The position numbers and the translations under genes are program-made. A DNA stretch of 64,000 nucleotides from Leptospira montravelensis (GTDB taxonomy: Bacteria; Spirochaetota; Leptospiria; Leptospirales; Leptospiraceae), in the NCBI RefSeq assembly GCF_004770045.1, contig NZ_RQFO01000016.1, positions 645,501-709,500 on the forward strand, given 5' to 3'. Position 1 is the stretch's first letter. Each line of letters starts with the position of its first letter. Below, one piece after another: positions 48,171 through 55,528 of this stretch. A model generated the notes under the pieces. It ran no database searches, was not told where the DNA came from, and was given only the letters and a program-made list of their open reading frames with translations.

Positions 48171-48696
48171 TCCCCCCATAGAAGAAAGTGCTTGGTACAT
48201 TGTGTATACAAAACCCCGAGCGGAAAAAAAACTCAGTGAACTTTTAACCAAATACCATTTAGAAAATTATCTCCCCATCCGCAAAGAAAGGAAAAAATGG
48301 ACTGATCGATTTAAATGGATCCATGTTCCCATCCTTCCTTCTTATATTTTTGTAAAAATCGTTTTCTGGAGAGATAAGAATAAAGTTCTGCAATTACCAG
48401 GTTCTCACCATTTTGTATTTCATAAAGGCCAACCAGCAACTGTGACCCAAAACGATATTGATCTATTAGAAGAAGGTCTACAAAAGTATGCTGATAGTTT
48501 GAAGGTTAGTCCTGAATCCGTATTGGAAAAAGGGAAAATGGTTCGCATCATTAGCGGAGCACTAAAAGACAAAATAATGGAAATTTTAAAAGTTAAAAAT
48601 AAAACCTTAGTGGTCCTAAGGTTACCAGGTGTTGATACTGCTTTTTCTTATGAAATCAAAGTAGATGATTTAGCCTGGGAGGAACTACTCGTATGA
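48157..48696 (+). CDS. NusG-family transcription antitermination protein, paralogue (UpxY/RfaH-like)
   Basis: 179 residues. The NGN domain reads SAWYIVYTKPRAEKKLSELLTKYHLENYLPIRKERKKW and PSYIFVKIVFW; the C-terminal KOW-like domain has GKMVRIISGALKDKIMEILKVKNKTLVVLRLPG. It lacks features of the housekeeping NusG (no acidic insert) and matches specialised paralogues that promote elongation through long surface-polysaccharide operons. It lies between the TonB-like and kdsD genes with overlaps at both ends (14 bp, then an ATGA with kdsD), so it is part of a coupled unit whose third gene makes a Kdo precursor. Confidence 0.82.
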   Translation: MSETNPPIEESAWYIVYTKPRAEKKLSELLTKYHLENYLPIRKERKKWTDRFKWIHVPILPSYIFVKIVFWRDKNKVLQLPGSHHFVFHKGQPATVTQNDIDLLEEGLQKYADSLKVSPESVLEKGKMVRIISGALKDKIMEILKVKNKTLVVLRLPGVDTAFSYEIKVDDLAWEELLV

Positions 48697-49667
48697 AAGA
48701 AAAAGATACACTATCAATCGTAAAACAAGCGCTCGATGACGAAATTTCATCTTTAATTCATTTTAGAGACGAACTAGATCCAACGGTAAAAGATTGTATC
48801 GATCTAATCTTAAAATCAAAAGGGAAAGTGATAGTCACAGGAGTTGGAAAATCTGGTGACATTGCCAAAAAAATATCCCATACACTTTCCTCCACCGGCA
48901 CTTCAGCATATTTTTTACATCCGACAGATGCCTCACATGGGGATTCAGGGATTGTCGGTCCAGACGATGTAGTCCTTGCGATAGGAAAAAGTGGCGAATC
49001 GGAAGAACTGAACTACATACTCCCGACACTTCGTAAAATTGGTGCAAAAATTGTTGGAATCACGGCAAACGCCAAATCAAAGTTAGCCTCTCTTTCTGAT
49101 ATTGTTATCATTACTCCTGTATTAAAAGAAGCCTGCCCATTAGATTTGGCTCCTACATCAAGCACAACCATTGCTCTCGTTTTAGGAGATGCCATTGCTG
49201 TGGCTCTTATGGAATTAAAAAATTTCCAAGCCAATGATTTTGCTTTATACCACCCGGCAGGTAGGCTTGGAAAACGACTTTCACTATACCTTTCCGATGT
49301 TATGCGAAAAGGGGAAAGAAATGCGTCAATTCCAGAGGATGCAAACCTCGAAACCATTCTCAAAGAAATTACCGAAAAAGGTATTGGAGCCACAGGGGTT
49401 ATAGACTCTAATGCAAAACTAATCGGCCTAATCACCGACTATGACATTCGAAAGTATCTAACTAAAAACACTCTATTACCAACAGTTACAGCCAAAGATA
49501 TGATGAACGCAAATCCAAGCAGTTTCCGACCAGAGGAAAAAGCCTATGACGTTTTAATCAAAATGGAAGGTCGGGAAAGACCAATATCCGTGGCTCCCGT
49601 TGTAGATGATAAAGGTTTATTTGTGGGAATGATCTCCCTTCACGACTTATTACAAAAAGGACTTTAA
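48693..49667 (+). CDS. kdsD: D-arabinose 5-phosphate isomerase (KpsF/GutQ/KdsD family)
   Basis: 324 residues. An N-terminal SIS sugar-isomerase domain (~35-165; VIVTGVGKSGDIAKKISHTLSSTGTSAYFLHPTDASHGDSG, then AIGKSGESEELNYILP) precedes two CBS domains (~205-320). It interconverts ribulose-5-phosphate and arabinose-5-phosphate, the first step to the Kdo of the LPS inner core. The CBS pair may sense nucleotides. The start is coupled to the NusG-like gene by an ATGA overlap; aroD follows after 6 bp. Confidence 0.93.
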   Translation: MKEKDTLSIVKQALDDEISSLIHFRDELDPTVKDCIDLILKSKGKVIVTGVGKSGDIAKKISHTLSSTGTSAYFLHPTDASHGDSGIVGPDDVVLAIGKSGESEELNYILPTLRKIGAKIVGITANAKSKLASLSDIVIITPVLKEACPLDLAPTSSTTIALVLGDAIAVALMELKNFQANDFALYHPAGRLGKRLSLYLSDVMRKGERNASIPEDANLETILKEITEKGIGATGVIDSNAKLIGLITDYDIRKYLTKNTLLPTVTAKDMMNANPSSFRPEEKAYDVLIKMEGRERPISVAPVVDDKGLFVGMISLHDLLQKGL

Positions 49668-49673
49668 ATTATT

Positions 49674-50390
49674 ATGCCAGAATCTTACAAAATCATAGCC
49701 TCTGTTGGAGAAGACGACCTCCGACATTTGCAAAAAAAAGATGTAAAAGAAATCGATGTGATCGAAGTGCGATTGGATCTTTTTTCCAGAAACTACATCC
49801 AAAAGGAAATGAAAAAAAAGCTCAAAGCTTTAGGTCTTCCAGTGCTTTTTACTTACAGACGTGCGGAAGATAGCAGCGTTCGTTCTTATGTAAAACTATT
49901 CCATGAAGATGTTGAAGGAATTTTAAAAGATTTTAATGATAACGCAAATTATCTGGATATCGAACTAAATCGGGAAGACACCATTTTTAAAAATTACGAA
50001 AATCTAAACTATCGCATCATTTATTCTTATCATTCGTTTAAAAAGTCGATCCTTGCCAATGAAATGACAAATTTCATAAACAAAGCAAAACCAGTAAAAA
50101 AGAAAAATCCTATTTTCAAATTTGCAATTACACCTGAAGACATCGAAGAAACTGCCGATTTTTTGAATGATATCAAACTTTTGTCTAAATCAAACACGAT
50201 GATTGGTATTTGTATGGGAGAACTAGGAATTATATCTCGCGTTTTTGGGGACAAGTTCAATTCATCATTCACTTATATGACGTTAGGCGAACCTAAAGCC
50301 CCAGGCCAAATGTCGGTAGAAACATTTAAAAAACTCAGGGCTGATTTATTTAAAAGTCCAAGTTTAGCAAAAGAAGCAAAGGAAGATTAA
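49674..50390 (+). CDS. aroD: type I 3-dehydroquinate dehydratase AroD
   Basis: 238 residues, close to the usual ~250. Substrate-binding EVRLDLF (ERxD-like) and LFTYRR, catalytic His in IIYSYHSF, the Schiff-base Lys in FKFAITPED, and the closing GELGIISRVFGDKFNSSFTYMTLGEPKAPGQMS (SR...APGQ) all fit type I DHQase. It converts 3-dehydroquinate to 3-dehydroshikimate, with aroC nearby on the other strand. Last gene of the TonB-like/NusG-like/kdsD unit. Confidence 0.88.
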   Translation: MPESYKIIASVGEDDLRHLQKKDVKEIDVIEVRLDLFSRNYIQKEMKKKLKALGLPVLFTYRRAEDSSVRSYVKLFHEDVEGILKDFNDNANYLDIELNREDTIFKNYENLNYRIIYSYHSFKKSILANEMTNFINKAKPVKKKNPIFKFAITPEDIEETADFLNDIKLLSKSNTMIGICMGELGIISRVFGDKFNSSFTYMTLGEPKAPGQMSVETFKKLRADLFKSPSLAKEAKED

Positions 50391-50392
50391 TA

Positions 50393-51961
50393 TTAGTTTT
50401 GGGAACTTACTGTTCCCGCTTTTGTTTTAATAAACTCACGAAAATTTACATCTTTCCAGACATCTTTAAAATCCTTTTCTAAGGACTCGGAAACCCAGTA
50501 TTCTGGTTTTAGATCGGCTGCTAACTTAAACTGTTCCTTTGTTTTGGAGATGTCACCTTTTTTAGAGTAACATCTAGCAAGAAGGTAATGTCCTGAGGAA
50601 GAACCTGTTACTTTTTGTAAAATGGTAATCGCTAAATCCACTTTGCCTGAATAAAAATAATTACGACCTCGGTAGAATAAAAATTCCCGCGTTTCTGCTT
50701 TGACTGCATCTTTTTCTAAAACTGAAAAATAAGTTTCTGCTTTGTCAAAAGCATTAGTTTCCGTATAACGCCTTGCTAGTTTAAGAAACCCAACTTGGTA
50801 TTTTTCTGGAGTTTGGGTTAAATCAGGAAATTTAGAATCAATGAATTCTGAATACTTTGAAAAACTGGTTTCAAATTTTTTAGTGCGTTGTCCCGCTTCA
50901 AACATACAAACAAAACGAAACATATGTGATTCCACTTGGTTGGGATTGAGTGAAAGCGCTTTATCCGCTGATGAAATACAGTTTTCCCAATCTGATTTTT
51001 GTTCGTATAACCTTGCCAAGGCTAAGAGTGGTGGGTCTTTCTGTAATTGTTTGTATGCTTGTTGGAAAGAAGTTTCTGCTTTATCCAGTTCTGCTAACTT
51101 TTGATAAGCGAATCCTTCGTTTAAATAAACATAATATAAAAACACATTTGTATCTTTTGAAAACGGATTTTTTTTGGCCCTTTCAAAGAATTCTATAGCT
51201 GATTTAGGATCATCTTGTCTAAGTTTAACAATCCCCAGTTTATAATGGTACCTAGATCGATTTGGGTTTTTTTCAATCAGAGTTCTAAGATTGGTTTCTG
51301 CTAAATCATATTTTTTTTCTTCGAATAAAGCCAACACATAATCCCAACGTACATCTTCCAAATTTGGTTGGCTGGCCAAAACTTGCTCATAATAAGAACT
51401 TGGTTTTGTAGATTCCTGGTCTTCAGAAACCTCTTCCTGTTTTTTAGACGTATCTTTTTTTAGATCAGACTGTTTCGGTTCGGTATGTTTTGGTTCTTGT
51501 CTTTGTGGTTGTGAATACGATTGCGAGGAAGAAGGATTTCCTTTGTTTCCCACGGCGCGATTGTATATTTTTTGTACTTCTTCGTTTTTTGGATCATATT
51601 TCAAATAACGAGAAGAGTATGTGGCAGATAAGTTCCAATCTTGGTGGTAATTGAAAAAAAGTGCGAGTTTTAATAAGACAGTTTTTCTTTGGTCTTTATC
51701 CAAATCCAAATCGACGGCTCTTCTAAAGTTTTGAATGGATTTAGGATAATCTTTTTTGTATTCGTAGATATATCCCAAATACATATAAGCTTCCCCGTCT
51801 TGCGGGTGTGAGTCGGCGTGTTTTGTGAATTTTTTAATCGCTTCGCCATATGCTTTTTTCGAAAAAGCTTTTTTGCCTTCCTTCATTGCATCGCTGTCAA
51901 TAGCGAAGGCTGTAGTGTGAAGGATGACAAAGATAAATACAAAGGAAAGATATTTCCGCAC
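50393..51961 (-). CDS. exported tetratricopeptide-repeat protein
   Basis: About 522 residues from a GTG at 51961 (GGA five bases upstream; an in-frame TTG lies three codons earlier). An N-terminal signal peptide (YLSFVFIFVILHTTAFA) is followed by roughly ten degenerate TPR units (for example GEAYMYLGYIYEYKKDYPKSIQNFRRAVDLD and SRYHYKLGIVKLRQDDPKSAIEFFERAKKNP). A Ser/Gln/Pro/Lys-rich linker sits around 150-195. TPR proteins are periplasmic or membrane-bound scaffolds; no partner is identifiable. Confidence 0.82.
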   Translation of the reverse strand: MRKYLSFVFIFVILHTTAFAIDSDAMKEGKKAFSKKAYGEAIKKFTKHADSHPQDGEAYMYLGYIYEYKKDYPKSIQNFRRAVDLDLDKDQRKTVLLKLALFFNYHQDWNLSATYSSRYLKYDPKNEEVQKIYNRAVGNKGNPSSSQSYSQPQRQEPKHTEPKQSDLKKDTSKKQEEVSEDQESTKPSSYYEQVLASQPNLEDVRWDYVLALFEEKKYDLAETNLRTLIEKNPNRSRYHYKLGIVKLRQDDPKSAIEFFERAKKNPFSKDTNVFLYYVYLNEGFAYQKLAELDKAETSFQQAYKQLQKDPPLLALARLYEQKSDWENCISSADKALSLNPNQVESHMFRFVCMFEAGQRTKKFETSFSKYSEFIDSKFPDLTQTPEKYQVGFLKLARRYTETNAFDKAETYFSVLEKDAVKAETREFLFYRGRNYFYSGKVDLAITILQKVTGSSSGHYLLARCYSKKGDISKTKEQFKLAADLKPEYWVSESLEKDFKDVWKDVNFREFIKTKAGTVSSQN

Positions 51962-52014
51962 GAATTCCAAACTAGTTAGAACCCGTGGGATTGAAAGGGA
52001 TTTTTGGAAAAAAG

Positions 52015-53622
52015 TTAGATCTTCGTTCTTTCTTCTTTTTGTAAGGCCAAATTTCGCGAAGCTCTGAGAACGATACTCATTGTCGTAATTTGCGGATTCA
52101 CCGAAAGACCTGTCGGGTAAACTGAGGCATCCATGACAAATATGTTTTTATGGCCATAAATTTCCAAATTTAAATCAACCGCACCTTTTTCTGGATCATT
52201 TGCCGATTGGATAGAACCGTGTGGGTGTGCAGAACCAACCGTTAAATCCCCTGGTTTTACACTTTCTTTCAATATCCAATCAAAATTGTCATTTCCTGTA
52301 ACTTTATAGGGTTCTGTAAACCTAGTAAAAGGAAAAACTAACTCTTTGGCACCGGCAGCCACAGTCACTTCTGCCAAGGCTTTAAGTCCACGTAACATAT
52401 TAAGTCCGTCTGTGGGTGTTAGTTCAAAATAGACCTTTCGTCGACCCAAACTATATTTTACACTCGCATTGGCTTCCCCATCGGCACCATCGCGAACCAG
52501 AACAATTCCCGCATTGTATTTGGTAAAATCCTTCATCACATCAAACTGTTGTTTGCCGTAAAAAGGAACAAGAGAAGAAGCAAGTGTAGGTCTGTATGGT
52601 GCCGCCTCTAACCAATAACCATAACCAGTTCCATTTTGATTATGACCATCTTTGATCACAATGGACTGTGGAGGACCATGAAACATTTTGATATCCGAAT
52701 CAAACTTTCCAAAGATAGTAGAAGTTGGATGGACCTTTAAATTTCTACCAACCCAACCATTCCCAATGCCACTCCTTTGTAATAGAGCAGGTCCTTCAAT
52801 CGCACCAGCACTGACTATCACAACAGGTGCTTTGATTTCCATCATTTCAATGACTTCAGTGGGAGCGGATTCATAAGCATCAGGTGTGAATTCTGCGATG
52901 ACAGTTTTAATTTTGCCTTCTTTGATTTTTGCCGCTCTCATATTGGATATCACAATGGCTCCCGCTTCCAAGGCATCCGGAATCCATGTTAAAAATGCAG
53001 ATTGTTTTGCATTGATAGGACAACCGAGCCCACAACGACCAAGCCCAATACATCCGCGATTATTGTTACGAAGTACCTGTGGAGTGAGTCCCATTTTTTT
53101 TCCACCCACACGTAACACATTATTGTTAGCATTTACTAAGTTATCTGGTACTTCATGCACACCTAACCTTTCATGCACCTCGGAAACATAAGAATCCATT
53201 TCTTCTCTGGAGTATCCTTGCCATCCAAAACGTTCACTCCATTCATTGGTTACGTAGTCAGGGGGATATAAAGAAGTTTGCCAATTGACAGTTGTAGAAC
53301 CACCAATTGACTTCCCTTGTAAAATAGATAATGTCTGTTCTTCGGTTACAATAAAACCCGCATCCCGATACAATCTCGCCTGAGAAATGAATTCATCTGA
53401 ATTGAACTGCGCAGGTGTAAAATAACTTCCTTCTTCAATGAGTACAACTTTCCAACCGTTTCGCGCCAGTTCACATGCTGCAACGGCACCACCAGCTCCA
53501 GAACCAATGATGACGACATCTGCACTGAGTTCCCATTTTCCATTTTGGATATTTTGTTCTTTAATTATCTCTACATGTTTTTTTGGAGTAATGATTTTTT
53601 GGTTTGAATGAGGAATTCCCAT
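52015..53622 (-). CDS. GMC-family FAD-dependent oxidoreductase
   Basis: About 535 residues from the ATG at 53622 (AAGG...AGG upstream; an upstream in-frame codon at 53652 is alternative). FAD-binding DVVIIGSGAGGAVAACELARNGWKVVLIEEG, GGSTTVNWQTSLYPP, and the GMC C-terminal block AHPHGSIQSANDPEKGAVDLNLEIYGHKNIFVMDASVYPTGLSVNPQITTMSI. The active-site His/Asn pair region is present. The family oxidises alcohols, sugars or sterols; substrate unknown. It pairs with the small-subunit gene 10 bp upstream, like membrane-bound gluconate or sorbitol dehydrogenases. A Cys-rich GLGRCGLGCPINAKQ stretch is reminiscent of the large-subunit cysteines of such complexes. Confidence 0.85.
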   Translation of the reverse strand: MGIPHSNQKIITPKKHVEIIKEQNIQNGKWELSADVVIIGSGAGGAVAACELARNGWKVVLIEEGSYFTPAQFNSDEFISQARLYRDAGFIVTEEQTLSILQGKSIGGSTTVNWQTSLYPPDYVTNEWSERFGWQGYSREEMDSYVSEVHERLGVHEVPDNLVNANNNVLRVGGKKMGLTPQVLRNNNRGCIGLGRCGLGCPINAKQSAFLTWIPDALEAGAIVISNMRAAKIKEGKIKTVIAEFTPDAYESAPTEVIEMMEIKAPVVIVSAGAIEGPALLQRSGIGNGWVGRNLKVHPTSTIFGKFDSDIKMFHGPPQSIVIKDGHNQNGTGYGYWLEAAPYRPTLASSLVPFYGKQQFDVMKDFTKYNAGIVLVRDGADGEANASVKYSLGRRKVYFELTPTDGLNMLRGLKALAEVTVAAGAKELVFPFTRFTEPYKVTGNDNFDWILKESVKPGDLTVGSAHPHGSIQSANDPEKGAVDLNLEIYGHKNIFVMDASVYPTGLSVNPQITTMSIVLRASRNLALQKEERTKI

Positions 53623-53632
53623 ATAGCCTGCC

Positions 53633-54139
53633 TTATTGGATATAACCGACAAATTTTTGGTATTCTTTGTCAGAACTTAAAAGGAAAAATGAAATTTGCC
53701 TGAGGATAACATATACTCCCCTTTTCAGTCCAAGGGAAGAGTGTTTCCATTCCTGCAATCGTTTGATACGTTTCTCCATCGGTAATTTTACAATGGGTGT
53801 AAAAGAAAAATCCAATGCCATTGCTGCTAAAATTGAAGATGGAACACTTGCTAACAACTGTATGACGCTTTCTGTTTCAATGGGATAAGGATGTCCATAC
53901 ACGTAATTATCTAAAGCAAGTCCAAGATCAAAGTTCGGAATGGGGTTGTCTTGGAGAAAGACTTCTTGTAAGCTACGAAAACTATGGTATTGTTCTGGAG
54001 AAATTCCCCTAAGAGGGGGAGTCGTAAGACCAGAACCACAGTTCACTCCATGAATCGAAACTGCAGTAAGGGCAAAACATTTGAGAGAAAACTTTAAGAA
54101 ACGATTTCGCGATAATAGAAAGGGTGTGTACGGCTCCAA
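53633..54139 (-). CDS. small subunit of the GMC dehydrogenase (gluconate 2-dehydrogenase subunit 3-like)
   Basis: 168 residues from a TTG at 54139 supported by AAGGA upstream. The N-terminus SRNRFLKFSLKCFALTAVSIHGVNC looks like a Tat-type signal with one Arg replaced, and could end at a lipoprotein Cys. The rest (GISPEQYHSFRSLQEVFL...MALDFSFTPIV...RLQEWKHSSLGLKRG) resembles the subunit 3 family that helps export and anchor a folded GMC flavoprotein. It is immediately upstream of the GMC gene, and divergent from the amidase-like gene. Confidence 0.7.
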   Translation of the reverse strand: MEPYTPFLLSRNRFLKFSLKCFALTAVSIHGVNCGSGLTTPPLRGISPEQYHSFRSLQEVFLQDNPIPNFDLGLALDNYVYGHPYPIETESVIQLLASVPSSILAAMALDFSFTPIVKLPMEKRIKRLQEWKHSSLGLKRGVYVILRQISFFLLSSDKEYQKFVGYIQ

Positions 54140-54155
54140 GTCTCTTTTCCTTGTT

Positions 54156-55505
54156 ATGATTTTGAACCCATTGTGTCAGATTCTTTTAAAAATATCACTC
54201 ATTTTCCTTATTTCCTCTGGATGTATTGGTATTTTTCGAAAAGCTCCCGATTACCCATCCATCCGCATCGAAGGTTTAGTTTCTTATAACGAACTAGAGT
54301 CGATTAAGAATATAAAATGGAGTTCTCTTTCCAAAGTACGGGATCCAAAATTAGTTTCCGCCATCATCCTTCACAACTCTGGAAAACGAAAGTTACCAGA
54401 GTTTTTTAAACTTTCTTTCGCTAATCAATTTCTCTTTCACATCTACGTAGACTCTGATGGAAATATTTTCGGTGATCCTAATTTTCTAAATCAGGAATGG
54501 TCGGCCGCACCAGGAATTGATTTAGAATCCATTCACATTGTATATGAAGGCACCCAGGAAACTCTCTATAACAATCGCAAACAACGAGGAGTTCTCAACC
54601 AAGTGATTTCCTATTTGGCCGAGGAACTAAACATTCCAAAATCCAATTATGATGTCATTTCAAAACGAGGCATCTTTACACATAACCAAACCAAACGTCG
54701 GTTTGGCGGATTCGTAGATTTTTCTCCTTGCGGCAGTGAGTTAGCTCTTAAACAAATTCTTTCCGAAATCGATGGTAAATTTTATGAAGAAGATGATTGG
54801 AAAGACAGGTTTGTCACCGGTTGGGTATTAAAAAAGGAAAACAAAGAAATTTTAAAAGATACCTTCAAACCTACGAATGGAAGAGGGATCACAAAACCAG
54901 AAAAAATCACCATAACTCGAATTGAAAAAGATGAAAAAGGTTTTCCACCGGAAGAATATAGAGTTAAGTACACCTTCCGTGGAAAAATCAAACCGAGTTG
55001 TGTAGTTTTACATTACACTGCCATTTCCGATTATTTTAAATCTCTTCGTACACTAGAAGCAAGGAACCTAACTGCCTCTATCATGATTGACAATAACGGA
55101 AAGGCTTATCAACTCCTGGATGTTTTGGAAGACAGAGCCGCCGCAGCCACGGGAACTAACGATAATTGTATCCAAATCGAAATTGTGGCCAAGGATACGG
55201 AGGAACTCTTAAAAAAACCAGAACAAATCCAAACCGTGAAAGATCTTGTGACAGAGCTTACCACCAAATACAAAATTCCACTTTCGAATGAAAAACTTGA
55301 GGATTTAACTGGCGTATTTAGCCACACCCAAGCCAAAAAAAAATGGGGTGGTTCCATTTTCCTAAACGCAAAAGACTTTGATCCAGGCGAAGAGTATATG
55401 GAAATGATTTTAAATTCCATTGGTGGCAAATACTATAGTGAACCAGAATGGAAAAACCGAAAGGCAATCGACTGGGCCATTTTATATCGCAACTTTCAAC
55501 CTTAA
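54156..55505 (+). CDS. lipoprotein with two tandem N-acetylmuramoyl-L-alanine amidase-like domains
   Basis: About 449 residues from the ATG at 54156 (no clear ribosome-binding site; the open frame extends upstream into the divergent gene). Lipoprotein signal ending LISSGC. Two copies of an Amidase_2/PGRP fold follow. The first has AIILHNSGKR, then GIFTHNQTKRRFGGFVDFSPCG; the second has CVVLHYTAISD, then GVFSHTQAKKKWGG and DFDPGEEYM. Each shows two zinc-type His residues, but the usual third ligand before Pro-Gly is clear only in the second (Asp-Pro-Gly); the first is shifted (Ser-Pro-Cys-Gly) and may be inactive. Probable role in peptidoglycan cleavage or binding. Confidence 0.75.
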   Translation: MILNPLCQILLKISLIFLISSGCIGIFRKAPDYPSIRIEGLVSYNELESIKNIKWSSLSKVRDPKLVSAIILHNSGKRKLPEFFKLSFANQFLFHIYVDSDGNIFGDPNFLNQEWSAAPGIDLESIHIVYEGTQETLYNNRKQRGVLNQVISYLAEELNIPKSNYDVISKRGIFTHNQTKRRFGGFVDFSPCGSELALKQILSEIDGKFYEEDDWKDRFVTGWVLKKENKEILKDTFKPTNGRGITKPEKITITRIEKDEKGFPPEEYRVKYTFRGKIKPSCVVLHYTAISDYFKSLRTLEARNLTASIMIDNNGKAYQLLDVLEDRAAAATGTNDNCIQIEIVAKDTEELLKKPEQIQTVKDLVTELTTKYKIPLSNEKLEDLTGVFSHTQAKKKWGGSIFLNAKDFDPGEEYMEMILNSIGGKYYSEPEWKNRKAIDWAILYRNFQP

Positions 55506-55528
55506 CGAGACGGAGAGACAGAACTTCT

